Below are positions 9,744-17,838 of a stretch of DNA of 64,000 nt, piece by piece (position 1 is the first letter of the stretch; each line of letters opens with the position of its first letter). A program made the translations under genes and the position numbers. Under the pieces are notes generated by a model that did no database searches, was not told the DNA's origin, and worked only from the letters and a program-made list of their open reading frames with translations. Source of the stretch: Stomatobaculum sp. F0698 (lineage in GTDB: Bacteria > Bacillota > Clostridia > Lachnospirales > Lachnospiraceae); the NCBI RefSeq assembly GCF_030644385.1, contig NZ_CP130060.1, positions 248,001 through 312,000 of the forward strand. The letters are read 5' to 3'.

Positions 9744-10619
9744 ATGAATACCTTAGATCGCCTTGAGAAGCGCTTTGGGCGCTTTGCCATCCCGAATGTG
9801 ATGCGAATCTTTACTGTAATCTATGCCATAGGCTTGGTGCTTTGGATCATCAATCCGGCGGCCTATGTATTATATCTCGCGCTCAATCCGGTCGCCATTT
9901 TGAAGGGGCAGGTTTGGCGTCTGGTCACCTGGCTCTTATTCCCGCCGGGCTACGGACGCAATATCATAGAGACTGTGCTCTACGGCCTCATGGGGCTCTA
10001 CTTTTACTACTGGGTCGGCGGTATGCTGGAGCGGAGCTGGGGGCGCTTCCGCTTTAACTTCTATCTCTTTCTCGGCATACTGTTTCACATTACGGCAGCC
10101 TTCGTCGTCTATTTTGTGATGCACAGCTTTGTGTTGATTACGCCGACCGCGCTGAATTTGTCGCTTTTCCTTGCGTTTGCGCTCACCTACCCCAATCTTC
10201 AGATTTATTTCATGGGACTGTTTCCCGTACGTGCGATTTATTTGGCGGTGCTCTATGCGGGAATTGAGCTCTACTATTTCATTATGGGCACTGCGGGCAG
10301 CCGGGTTGCGATTTTTCTCTCGCTGCTCAACCTGGGGCTCTATCTTTACTGGGCCGGCGCGCTGAAGCGTCTTCTTGCCGGAAAATTTGGGGGTACGAAG
10401 CGGCGGCAGGGCAGTGCGGGTCCCAAGATTATTCCGATGGACAGTGCAAAGCGGAAGAAAGAAGCGGCGCCCGAAAAGACCGCGCGCCATCGCTGTGAGG
10501 TCTGCGGGCGCACGGAGCTCACGAACCCGGAACTGGAGTTCCGCTATTGCTCCAAGTGCCAAGGGGATCACGAGTACTGCAACGAGCATTTGAACACGCA
10601 CACGCATACGGAATCATGA
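9744..10619 (+). CDS. Rhomboid-fold membrane protein lacking the catalytic serine motif, with C-terminal zinc motif
   Basis: This 291-residue protein has about six hydrophobic segments between residues 18 and 210 arranged like a rhomboid, including the family-like stretches GQVWRLVTWLLFPP and GGMLERSWGRFRFNFYLFLG. The position where active rhomboids carry GxSG reads LITPTALNLS, and no paired His is evident, so I infer a proteolytically inactive pseudo-rhomboid. After a basic linker the C terminus has a Cys/His cluster: CEVCG near residue 252 and CSKCQGDHEYCNEH near 270-282, a likely zinc-binding cytoplasmic domain. The start at 9744 is fixed by AGGAGG 7 bases upstream. The stop codon overlaps the region just before lysA, so the two genes are co-transcribed. 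The role is unknown. Confidence 0.75.
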   Translation: MNTLDRLEKRFGRFAIPNVMRIFTVIYAIGLVLWIINPAAYVLYLALNPVAILKGQVWRLVTWLLFPPGYGRNIIETVLYGLMGLYFYYWVGGMLERSWGRFRFNFYLFLGILFHITAAFVVYFVMHSFVLITPTALNLSLFLAFALTYPNLQIYFMGLFPVRAIYLAVLYAGIELYYFIMGTAGSRVAIFLSLLNLGLYLYWAGALKRLLAGKFGGTKRRQGSAGPKIIPMDSAKRKKEAAPEKTARHRCEVCGRTELTNPELEFRYCSKCQGDHEYCNEHLNTHTHTES

Positions 10620-10627
10620 GGCAAGGT

Positions 10628-11899
10628 ATGAAAAAAGAAACATTTTTGACACTGGAACAGGCAAGGGATATTGCGGCGCAGTATCCGACGCCCTTCCATA
10701 TTTACGACGAGAGAGGCATACGCGAAAACGCTGCCCGCGTGCGAGAGGCCTTTGCCTGGAACAAGGGCTTTCGCGAGTACTTTGCGGTCAAAGCGACCCC
10801 GAATCCTTTTTTGTTGAATATCCTTAAGGAGTACGGCTGCGGCGTGGACTGCTCTTCGGAGACCGAGCTCATGATGAGCGATGCCTGCGGTTTTTCGGGA
10901 GAGGAGATTATGTTCTCCTCGAACGACACCCCGCCGGGAGAGTTTGCCTTCGCGGCGCGGCTCGGCGGTATCATCAACTTGGACGACATCACCCACATTG
11001 AGAGTGTCGAGGCCGAGCTCGGGGGGCTCCCGGAGACCATGAGCTGCCGCTATAATCCGGGCGGTATGTTCGAACTTTCAAACGGCATCATGGATAACCC
11101 GGGCGATTCGAAGTACGGTATGACGCCGGCACAGATCACGGAGGCCTTTCGCACGATGAAGGCAAAGGGTGTAAAGCGCTTCGGTCTGCACGCCTTTCTC
11201 GCGAGCAATACGACGACGAACGAGTACTACCCGAAGCTTGCGGGCGTTCTCTTTCGCGAGGCGGTGCGCTTAAAAGAGGAGACGGGCGCGGAGATTGCCT
11301 TTATCAACCTCTCGGGCGGCGTGGGCGTGCCCTATCGCCCGGAACAGAGTGCCAACGATATCCTGGAAATCGGCAGAGAGGTAAGGCGGGTCTACGAGGA
11401 GATTTTGGTTCCCGCGGGACTCGGTGAGGTTGCGATTTATACCGAGATGGGGCGCTTCATGCTGGCTCCCTACGGCGCGCTTGTCACCAAGGCCATTCAC
11501 GAAAAGCACATCTACAAGGACTATATCGGTGTGGATGCCTGCGCGGTCAATCTGATGCGCCCTGCCATGTACGGCGCTTACCACCACATCACCGTGCTCG
11601 GCAAAGAAACCGCGCCGCACGATCATGTCTACGATGTCACGGGTTCCCTCTGCGAGAACAACGACAAGTTCGCAATCGGCAGAGAATTGCCGAAAATTGA
11701 GATGGGAGATTATCTCTACATCCATGATACCGGTGCGCATGGGTTTTCGATGGGTTATAACTATAACGGTAAGCTTCGGAGCGCCGAGCTTTTGCTCCGT
11801 GAAGACGGTTCCGTGCAGTTAATACGCCGTGCGGAGACTCCGAAGGACTACTTTGCGACCTTCGATTTCTGCGGTCTCATGGACAAGTATCTGAAATAA
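10628..11899 (+). CDS. lysA: Diaminopimelate decarboxylase
   Basis: The 423-residue product is a fold-III PLP decarboxylase that would convert meso-diaminopimelate to lysine and CO2, the last step of lysine synthesis. The PLP lysine is Lys55 in YFAVKATPNP. Other family features are the SSETEL segment, the INLSGGVGVPY loop, the EMGRFMLAPYG segment and the catalytic CENND motif near residue 342. I chose the ATG at 10628 because GAGG lies 6 bases upstream; an ATG at 10616 overlaps the previous stop and lacks a site. Some related fold-III enzymes act on carboxynorspermidine or ornithine, so the exact substrate is inferred. It is transcribed with the rhomboid-like gene and followed by a terminator. 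Confidence 0.85.
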   Translation: MKKETFLTLEQARDIAAQYPTPFHIYDERGIRENAARVREAFAWNKGFREYFAVKATPNPFLLNILKEYGCGVDCSSETELMMSDACGFSGEEIMFSSNDTPPGEFAFAARLGGIINLDDITHIESVEAELGGLPETMSCRYNPGGMFELSNGIMDNPGDSKYGMTPAQITEAFRTMKAKGVKRFGLHAFLASNTTTNEYYPKLAGVLFREAVRLKEETGAEIAFINLSGGVGVPYRPEQSANDILEIGREVRRVYEEILVPAGLGEVAIYTEMGRFMLAPYGALVTKAIHEKHIYKDYIGVDACAVNLMRPAMYGAYHHITVLGKETAPHDHVYDVTGSLCENNDKFAIGRELPKIEMGDYLYIHDTGAHGFSMGYNYNGKLRSAELLLREDGSVQLIRRAETPKDYFATFDFCGLMDKYLK

Positions 11900-11937
11900 A
11901 CGGCAATAAACGGCGCAATCGGAACATCGGAATGCGA

Positions 11938-11983
11938 GAAGCCCGTAAACACCTTGTTTTGGCTGTTTGCGGGCTCCTTTTTG
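11938..11983 (+). terminator. Terminator after lysA
   Basis: GCCCGTAAACA (11941-11951) pairs with TGTTTGCGGGC (11964-11974) with one G-T pair, followed by TCCTTTTTG. Confidence 0.82.
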
Positions 11984-12628
11984 AAATCATGGGTAAATTC
12001 GAGTTATGGGACAAAAAGAGTCGATCATAAGTGCTGCAAACCCTTGCTACAGGGCAGGTTTCCGCTGACATCTCCGTAAAACGCTATGTTCGGAGGACGC
12101 GTCGGAAAGCGGGCCATCCGTCTTTCCGGCGGCGTGCTTCGTGTCAAAAGGACGGAGTGCCTATCGTAAAGAGGGCTGCTCGCCGAAAACACGGAGGCAT
12201 CAGTCCGGATAGGGATGATTCCTAAGCATGCCGGCCGATCGGGGAGGCAGGTGCGCGGCGTCGGAACCGCTCTTTTTGTACTCCCGCCAGAATGGATTTC
12301 GGGCAAACAAGACATGAAAAAAGCCTCCGTTACCGGCCGGAGGCTTTTTTCATTAGGGTGGGGTTTCAAAACAAGAGAGAGTACTTCTTGTATGCATTGT
12401 TCATTTGTTCTTGTATATATCGCTCTTTGTTGTGGCTTTAGTATAGGTCGAAAGGCGTTTGAATGCTTGAAGTTTGTCGAAAACTATTCTGAATATTCAT
12501 TGAGGAGTCGTTACGAAATCCTTAAACGACAAAGTTCGCCTTACGCGACAGCTGTGGCAAACTATGGGCGTGGATTTGCATACGGCAAAGCAAACATGCG
12601 GAAGCTCGGACGGCAAAGAGAATCCGTA
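11984..12628 (+). other. 645-bp stretch without a recognisable gene
   Basis: No reading frame here has a family match that I can see, nor a convincing ribosome site. The left half holds several short inverted repeats (for example CGGAAAG at 12103-12109 with CTTTCCG at 12122-12128) and ends in a strong terminator-like hairpin at 12317-12350. The right half is AT-richer than the surroundings. It could be the site of a small RNA followed by an upstream regulatory region, or decayed mobile DNA; I cannot decide. Confidence 0.5.
12317..12350 (+). terminator. Orphan terminator-like hairpin
   Basis: AAAAAAGCCTCCG pairs with CGGAGGCTTTTTT around an 8-base loop. It would work in either direction, but no coding gene ends close to it on either strand. 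Confidence 0.75.
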
Positions 12629-12657
12629 ATGACAAAATCGGACTTTGGGACTACAAT
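12629..12657 (+). promoter_or_regulatory. Promoter of the Cys-rich small protein gene
   Basis: ATGACA (12629-12634), 17 bp, then TACAAT (12652-12657), each one base from consensus. The start codon at 12688 is about 30 bases downstream. Confidence 0.65.
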
Positions 12658-12687
12658 GAAGACGCGCGAAAGCGCAGGAGGTGTATG

Positions 12688-12930
12688 ATGACAGAAGGAC
12701 CGAATGTTTATACCGCCTTGTTGGCGCTTGCGATTCTGATCGGAATCGTTCTCATAACACGTTATATTTTGCAGCACGGCAGCCATCAGCACAGCACCGG
12801 TTGCAGCGGAAACTGCGGCAGCTGCGGTATGGGCTGTATGTCGAGCTACTCTTCGGAGAAGAAGGACTTTGACCGCATTATGGGCGAGGGAAAGCCGGAA
12901 GGCGCGGGCAGCGAGGCGGAATATGTCTGA
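12688..12930 (+). CDS. Small single-pass membrane protein with Cys-rich cytoplasmic motif
   Basis: The 80-residue product has one hydrophobic helix at about residues 8-26 (ALLALAILIGIVLITRYI), then HGSHQHS and a dense cysteine cluster CSGNCGSCGMGC, then an acidic tail. This layout resembles the FeoB-associated Cys-rich membrane proteins of Firmicutes, but no feoA or feoB gene is nearby, so the link to iron is only a guess. AGGAGG at 12676-12681 favours the second of two adjacent ATG codons, at 12688. It overlaps the start of the next membrane protein by 8 bases, so the two are probably translated together. Confidence 0.7.
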   Translation: MTEGPNVYTALLALAILIGIVLITRYILQHGSHQHSTGCSGNCGSCGMGCMSSYSSEKKDFDRIMGEGKPEGAGSEAEYV

Positions 12931-14365
12931 GCGGCTTATACGGCAGTGCTACCGCGCTGCCGTTCTTTTTTTGGCCTTTTCCTTCCTTTGGATTACGCTC
13001 CGGGCCGCGGGATCCCTCTTTGCATTGCCGAAGGCAATCGCGAGCCGCAGTTTTCGGACGGAGAGCGAGTTAGATGCGATGCTGCTCCTCTTTCTTGTGC
13101 TGATTCTGCTGTTTCAGCTTCTCTTTTCGCTGGCCCTTGCGGGCGGCGCGCTGGCGAAAGAGACGCAAGGCATCAAGCTTTGCAGCTTTGTCCTGCTCGG
13201 CTTTTCACTCTATCTGCTCGCCTGCCTGCGGCCCTATATGCTGCTTGACAACCACTTCACGACTGCCTGGTTTATGACCGGACGCTTTGTGGAGAGTCTC
13301 GTGAATTCGCTTGCCAATTTGATTGCGGGTGTGTTTCGGATGAAGATGAGTTGGGATCGCAGCGCGGGCTGGAGAATTGCGGCGGCTCTCTTTTTTCTCT
13401 ACCCCTTTTATTTGAGTGCGAGCACCTTGGGGCGCAGAAACTTCTTTCCGGTACTCTTGGCCTCCTGGTTGCCGGCCGCGGCCTGGCTCTTGGGGCACAG
13501 CTATCTGCTCGGCGCTTGGGTACAGCTTGTCCTCGGGCTCCTCGCGGCAGCGGGTTCCGCATTGATTCTTGTCTGCTTGACAAAGGAACGCACGCTCGGC
13601 AGGCGGAAGCCGCCCAAGAAAAAGAAGCCTGTGTTCTCTCTTGCCGTGAGCCGGGAACAGACCTTGTTGCTCGCGGCGGGCTGTCTGTTGCTCTGGATTT
13701 TGACCGTTGTAACGGGGCGCATCTCCGGCTTCAGCGATGTGATGAAGCTCTTCTTTGGGAGCAGCGTTTACAACTATCAGGGGAAGCTCTATCAACTGCA
13801 AAATCTCGGCGTCGTGCAGGCGCTTGCGATCTCCTATTTTCTGTCTCTCTTGGTGAATCGTGCGCTGTCCCTCGTGGAAGTGAAGATGAACTCGAAGTAC
13901 GCGGCAAATATCAATGCGGCCTATCTTTTGTTGTTTCAGATTTGGATATTGCCGCTGTTGTCCGGGCTTTTAAACCGGGCTGCCTCGAAGAGTCAGGATG
14001 CCGTTTCGGGCGATGCGCTCGCAGAGACCTTATCGCGCCCGCTTCAAAATGTCGCGGCGCTCTTTACGAGCGGCAGCTGGCTCAAGATACTGCCGCTTGC
14101 GCTGCTCGCACTGCTGGTCGGCGGGGCGCTGGTCTGGCTGATTGTGAGACTCCCGGCGTTTCGGCTCAGCATCTGGTTTTTTGTCTGGTTCTCGCTCTGC
14201 AGCTATGTCTACTGCGTGCTGGGACTCTTTTTCCCGAAGCGGGTCAACAGTACGCTCCTGCTTTTTATCTGCTATCTTCTGAACCGCGCGCTCGAGTGGA
14301 TTTTAAAGTCCGGCGAGGGCCTACGCCTTGCGGTGCGGCGCCCGTATGCGACGGGAAAGCATTGA
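12923..14365 (+). CDS. Polytopic membrane protein of unknown function
   Basis: I do not recognise this 480-residue protein. It shows roughly ten to twelve hydrophobic segments, for example AVLFLAFSFLWITL, AMLLLFLVLILLFQLLFSLA, LLAAGCLLLWILTVVTG and LLALLVGGALVWLIV, with a very basic cytoplasmic loop RRKPPKKKK near residue 230. No transporter or enzyme motif is apparent. The ATG at 12923 lies inside the last codons of the Cys-rich small protein (8-base overlap), which suggests a two-gene unit with a shared role. An upstream in-frame start at 12869 would extend it into the coding region of that small gene and lacks a ribosome site. Confidence 0.75.
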   Translation: MSERLIRQCYRAAVLFLAFSFLWITLRAAGSLFALPKAIASRSFRTESELDAMLLLFLVLILLFQLLFSLALAGGALAKETQGIKLCSFVLLGFSLYLLACLRPYMLLDNHFTTAWFMTGRFVESLVNSLANLIAGVFRMKMSWDRSAGWRIAAALFFLYPFYLSASTLGRRNFFPVLLASWLPAAAWLLGHSYLLGAWVQLVLGLLAAAGSALILVCLTKERTLGRRKPPKKKKPVFSLAVSREQTLLLAAGCLLLWILTVVTGRISGFSDVMKLFFGSSVYNYQGKLYQLQNLGVVQALAISYFLSLLVNRALSLVEVKMNSKYAANINAAYLLLFQIWILPLLSGLLNRAASKSQDAVSGDALAETLSRPLQNVAALFTSGSWLKILPLALLALLVGGALVWLIVRLPAFRLSIWFFVWFSLCSYVYCVLGLFFPKRVNSTLLLFICYLLNRALEWILKSGEGLRLAVRRPYATGKH

Positions 14366-14666
14366 AGCGTGGTTCTGCCTTTGCTTATCGGTTTCGATTG
14401 CTTCGCAAACGGATCGGGCATCGACTCGAAAGTCTCCGGTATCGGGCATGGCAGAGCGCGGAACGGTGAGGAAAGTAAAACGAGAAGGAGAGTAAAAGCG
14501 GTTAAGAGAGGGGGAGAGTCGGGCGCCTTTCAGTGCAGAGCGAACGGGAGCGGTACAGATAAGAGAAAGCGGAAACGGCAACAAAACCGCGAAAATAACG
14601 AAACAATGCGGCGAGAGCGCAAAGAAGCGCGCTGCGGCGCAGGGAGCGCCGGAGAGGAGCAAAGGG
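14366..14666. other. 301-bp gap with no gene recognised
   Basis: The plus strand is purine-rich and codes for nothing I can support. I see no clear terminator for the membrane-protein gene and no consensus promoter for the Nudix gene. Confidence 0.45.
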
Positions 14667-15218
14667 ATGGAAGAAAATCTTCGCTGGGAAAAATTGGAAG
14701 ATAAAATCATACGAAAGGACCGCTGGATCGATTTTCGGGAGGCAACATACCGCCTGCCGAACGGCATCGAGATTGCGCCCTTTTATCATTACAGCGGGAG
14801 AGACTTTGTCGTGATTGCGGCCAGGGATACCGAGGGCAAGTACATCTGTGTGCGGCAGTACCGCGTGGGCATCGATGCGGTCACGACGGAATTTCCGGCG
14901 GGCGGCATTGAGCGAGGCGAGTCCGCATTGGAGGCCGCAAAGCGTGAACTTCTCGAGGAGACCGGGGCGGTTGCGGAGCGCTGGACAGAGCTTGGGAGCT
15001 TTTTTGCGAATCCGACCATGGGTACGAGCCGGGCGCACTGCTTTCTCGCGGAGGGCTGCCGCGTGGTTTCCGCACAGGAACTCGACGAGAGTGAGTGTGT
15101 GGTCTATGTGAGACTCGGCGAAGAGGAACTTCGTCGCGCCATGGAGGACGGCAGCTTTGCGCAGGCGGTGCACATTGCGCTCTACTATAAGGCGCGAGAG
15201 GCGAAGGAAGGAAAGTGA
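14667..15218 (+). CDS. Nudix hydrolase, ADP-ribose pyrophosphatase type
   Basis: The 183-residue protein carries a complete Nudix box at about residues 78-100: the pattern G x5 E x7 REUxEExGU is satisfied by GGIERGE, then RELLEETGAV. The flanking sequence (VRQYRVGIDAVTTEFPAGG and a downstream hydrophobic strand) is typical of the ADP-ribose/NDP-sugar pyrophosphatase branch, which cleaves the pyrophosphate with Mg2+ in the cytoplasm. The start at 14667 has GGAGAGGAG upstream. It is followed by a terminator shared with the convergent mscL gene. The precise nucleotide substrate cannot be read from the sequence. Confidence 0.85.
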   Translation: MEENLRWEKLEDKIIRKDRWIDFREATYRLPNGIEIAPFYHYSGRDFVVIAARDTEGKYICVRQYRVGIDAVTTEFPAGGIERGESALEAAKRELLEETGAVAERWTELGSFFANPTMGTSRAHCFLAEGCRVVSAQELDESECVVYVRLGEEELRRAMEDGSFAQAVHIALYYKAREAKEGK

Positions 15219-15238
15219 AATCGCGGAAGCGAGCAATC

Positions 15239-15271
15239 AAAAACAGCCGGGCATAGGCCCGGCTGTTTTTG
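15239..15271. terminator. Bidirectional terminator between the Nudix gene and mscL
   Basis: AAACAGCCGGGC and GCCCGGCTGTTTTT form a 12-bp stem with a 4-base loop, with A and T runs on either side. Confidence 0.88.
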
Positions 15272-15285
15272 TCTTGCGGTTTCAA

Positions 15286-15690
15286 TTACTTCTTCTCGCG
15301 AAGCGCGTCGCGAATCTCGGTGAGCAGGATTTCTTCCTTGCTCGGCTTCGGCTCCTCCGCCGGAGCCTCTTCCTTCTTCTTGTTGACCGCGTTTGCCGCC
15401 TTTACGATGCAGAAGACTGCGAGTGCGATGAAGAAGAAGTTCAGGACGTTCTGCAGGAATGCGCCGTAAGCAAGCGAGACAGCCTCACCGCCGAGCGGGT
15501 TCTTGATGGTCAGCGCGAGCGTCGCAATGTTGATCTGGCCGAGAATCATGCCGATCAGCGGCATGATGATGTCATCCACCAGCGACTTGACAATCGTGCT
15601 GAACGCACCGCCGATAATCACACCGACTGCCAGATCAAGGACATTGCCCTTCAGCGCGAACTCCTTGAACTCTTTCATAAATCCTTTCAT
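15286..15690 (-). CDS. mscL: Large-conductance mechanosensitive channel
   Basis: The 134-residue protein opens a wide pore when membrane tension rises, releasing solutes during hypo-osmotic shock. The N-terminal FALKGNVLDLAVGVIIGGAF segment is the conserved first pore helix, and a second transmembrane helix lies near residues 75-97 (VLNFFFIALAVFCIVKAA), followed by the charged C-terminal bundle EEILLTEIRDAL. Length fits the family. The start at 15690 is supported by AAGGGGG upstream on the minus strand and by alignment to known MscL N termini; the frame stays open farther upstream but that part is not MscL-like. Confidence 0.95.
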   Translation of the reverse strand: MKGFMKEFKEFALKGNVLDLAVGVIIGGAFSTIVKSLVDDIIMPLIGMILGQINIATLALTIKNPLGGEAVSLAYGAFLQNVLNFFFIALAVFCIVKAANAVNKKKEEAPAEEPKPSKEEILLTEIRDALREKK

Positions 15691-15742
15691 GAGTACCCCC
15701 TTACACAAAGCAATAATAGCAACAATTGCTGTTTTCGGACTT

Positions 15743-15748
15743 AGTATA
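15743..15748 (-). promoter_or_regulatory. Extended -10 promoter of mscL
   Basis: TGCTATACT on the minus strand gives a TGN-extended -10; the -35 match (TTTTCA at 17 bp) is weak. Confidence 0.5.
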
Positions 15749-15806
15749 GCAGTGTGCCGCGAAAATGAAAAATAGAATGTTGCGCCGGAAAAAGCCTGTT
15801 TTATGG

Positions 15807-15812
15807 TATAAT
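15807..15812 (+). promoter_or_regulatory. Extended -10 promoter of the nucleotidyltransferase/GmhB gene
   Basis: TGGTATAAT gives a perfect -10 with the TGN extension, 36 bases before the ATG at 15849. Confidence 0.6.
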
Positions 15813-15848
15813 CGACCAGAAAACAGCGATAAAAAGGGAGGAGCAAGC

Positions 15849-17153
15849 ATGCAGGCAGTGATAATGGCGGGCGGCAAGGGAAGCCGGCTCGCGGCGCTCA
15901 CCAGAGATGAGATTCCGAAGCCCATGGCCCCGTTTCTCGGGAAGCCCCTACTCGAATGGCAGCTCGAAGAGCTGAAGCGCTACGGCATACGACGTGTCAC
16001 CCTTGTGGTCGGGCATCTGAAGGAGAAAATTATCTCCTATTTCGGCGACGGCGCTTCGCGCGACATGGAGCTAGACTATGTCGAAGAGACCGAGCCGCTC
16101 GGCACGGCAGGGGCGTTTCCGCTCCTTCTGCCTAAAATCGAGAGCGCGCACTTCCTGCTCCTCTTCGGCGATATCCGCTTTGACATCGATATCGCGCGGA
16201 TGGAGCGCTTCTTCCTCGAGAAGCGGGCGGAGTGCCTGCTCTTTGCGCACCCGAATTCCCATCCCTACGACTCGGATCTCATTGTGACCGATGCGGAGAA
16301 CCGCGTCACGGGCTTTGATTCCAAGCACAATGTGCGGACGGGCTGGCAGGACAATCTTGTAAATGCCGGCATCTACCTGCTCTCGCGGGATATGCTGCGC
16401 CGCGTCCCGGAAGTGAAAAAAACGGACTTCGAGAAGGAGATTTTGGCCCCCATGGCAGCGCGCGGCGAGGCGATTTACGCTTACCGTTCTCCGGAGTACG
16501 TAAAGGATGTCGGCACGGTGGAGCGCATACAGGCGGCCGAGGAAGAGTGGAAGTCCGGTTTCCCTGCAAAGCGGAACTTAGCGTTTCCGCAGCGCGCGGT
16601 CTTTCTTGACCGGGACGGCGTCATCAACCGCTACAACGGCTTCGTGAGAACGCCGGAAGAATTGGAACTCCTGCCGGAAGCGGCGGAGGGCTTAAAGCGC
16701 TTAAACAGCTCGGAATATCTCACGATTGTCGTGAGCAATCAGCCCGTCGTTGCACGCGGGGAGACGAGTGAGGCGGAGCTCGAGACCATCTTCAACAAGA
16801 TGAAGACCTTGCTCGGACGGGAGGGGGCCTTCGTGGACGATGTCTTCTACTGCCCGCATCACCCGGACAGCGGCTTCCCGGGCGAGGTGAAGGAATTGAA
16901 GATTGACTGCGACTGCCGAAAGCCGAAGACGGGTATGCTCCTACGCGCCGCGGAGCGCTACCACTTGGATCTCTCCGCCTGCTGTCTGATCGGCGATACG
17001 ACCGGCGATATACAGTGCGGAAAAAATGCGGGCGTGAGAACCGTGTTGGTGCGGACCGGTGAAGCGGGGAAGGACGGCAAGTATGACGCAGTGCCGGATC
17101 TCGTTGCGGAGAATCTCGCGGATGCGGCTGCAAAAATACTCGGTGAGCGCTGA
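15849..17153 (+). CDS. Bifunctional sugar-1-phosphate nucleotidyltransferase / GmhB-type HAD phosphatase
   Basis: The 434-residue protein joins two enzymes. Residues 1-235 are a nucleotidyltransferase (VIMAGGKGSRL at 4-14, then KPMAPFLGKPLLEW), like HddC, which makes GDP-heptose, or related mannose/glucose-1-phosphate transferases. Residues from about 250 are a HAD-IIIA phosphatase like GmhB (FLDRDGVINRYNG, the VVSNQP strand, the zinc-loop CPHHPD with CDCRKP, and GDTTGDIQCG). Separate HddC and GmhB enzymes act in heptose activation, phosphatase first and guanylyltransferase next, so the fusion would catalyse two consecutive steps. It stands alone here with its own promoter, GGGAGGAG ribosome site and no other heptose gene. 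A non-heptose substrate is possible. Confidence 0.8.
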   Translation: MQAVIMAGGKGSRLAALTRDEIPKPMAPFLGKPLLEWQLEELKRYGIRRVTLVVGHLKEKIISYFGDGASRDMELDYVEETEPLGTAGAFPLLLPKIESAHFLLLFGDIRFDIDIARMERFFLEKRAECLLFAHPNSHPYDSDLIVTDAENRVTGFDSKHNVRTGWQDNLVNAGIYLLSRDMLRRVPEVKKTDFEKEILAPMAARGEAIYAYRSPEYVKDVGTVERIQAAEEEWKSGFPAKRNLAFPQRAVFLDRDGVINRYNGFVRTPEELELLPEAAEGLKRLNSSEYLTIVVSNQPVVARGETSEAELETIFNKMKTLLGREGAFVDDVFYCPHHPDSGFPGEVKELKIDCDCRKPKTGMLLRAAERYHLDLSACCLIGDTTGDIQCGKNAGVRTVLVRTGEAGKDGKYDAVPDLVAENLADAAAKILGER

Positions 17154-17225
17154 TTTCGCTGGAGTGCGCGGACGTTTCGTGATACAGTAGATAAGGAAGA
17201 AAGTAAGACGATGGAGGGAGAGAGT

Positions 17226-17711
17226 ATGGCGAGCAGAGAGTATTCACGGCCGATTGCGGAAGCAATCGATAACTACTTGATTGAGAACGACTGGAGCATT
17301 TCGTTTGACGAGGAGTCCGGTGTGTTTCGCTTCGGTCTTTCGATTGACGGAAAGCTAAAGCAGATTCGCTACGTCATCGTGGTCAATGAGCAGTCTTATA
17401 CGTCCTATGCGATTTCGCCGATCGGCGCCGACAAGGACGATGCGCGCATCATGAAGGAGATGGCGGAGTTTACCTGCCGCGCGAACTACAATTTAAAGCT
17501 CGGAAACTTTGAGCTTGACATGCGGGACGGTGAGGTGCGCTTTAAGGTGCACACGGACTGCACGGGTATGGTTCCGAACCGCGACATCATCGACAACAGC
17601 ATTTCCTGCGCAGCGGCTATGTTCGAGCGCTACGGCACGGCGGTTGCGGGCATTGTCTTTAACGACGAGACGGCGGAGAAGGCTGTCGAGAAGTGCGAAG
17701 AGGACATGTAA
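17226..17711 (+). CDS. YbjN-like domain protein
   Basis: The 161-residue cytoplasmic protein has no signal peptide or membrane segment. Its pattern of alternating strands and helices (ENDWSISFDEESGVFRFGLS, FELDMRDGEVRFKVHTDC and a C-terminal AVEKCEEDM) resembles the YbjN putative sensory-transduction fold, which is structurally related to type III secretion chaperones. No biochemical role can be stated. The start at 17226 is preferred over an in-frame ATG at 17211 because GGAGGGAGAG lies between them at ribosome-site distance. A strong terminator follows. Confidence 0.7.
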   Translation: MASREYSRPIAEAIDNYLIENDWSISFDEESGVFRFGLSIDGKLKQIRYVIVVNEQSYTSYAISPIGADKDDARIMKEMAEFTCRANYNLKLGNFELDMRDGEVRFKVHTDCTGMVPNRDIIDNSISCAAAMFERYGTAVAGIVFNDETAEKAVEKCEEDM

Positions 17712-17730
17712 TCGAAGAGGAGCTGTAATC

Positions 17731-17763
17731 AAAGAAGAACGGCCGCGGCCGTTCTTCTTTTTG
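17731..17763 (+). terminator. Terminator after the YbjN-like gene
   Basis: A nearly perfect palindrome, AAAGAAGAACGGCC with GGCCGTTCTTCTTT, is followed by more T residues. Confidence 0.85.
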
Positions 17764-17796
17764 TGTGATAGAGTGATAGGGCAAAAAGGCGCGGTG

Positions 17797-17829
17797 AAAA
17801 AAACGCAGCGCCGGCAGATTTTTGCCGGC
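17797..17829 (-). terminator. Terminator of the methyltransferase gene
   Basis: On the minus strand GCCGGCA pairs with TGCCGGC around a 6-base loop, followed after a few bases by a run of seven T residues. Confidence 0.7.
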
Positions 17830-17838
17830 TTTACGCGC

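Noticed and set aside
12215..12688. A 157-codon plus-strand frame in the gap after lysA
   Set aside because: It reads through the terminator hairpin at 12317-12350 and the promoter at 12629-12657 and lacks a ribosome site.
13351..14469. A 372-codon plus-strand frame overlapping the 480-residue membrane protein
   Set aside because: It uses another frame of the same strand. The membrane-protein frame has regular hydrophobic helices and translational coupling, so the overlapping frame is taken as chance.
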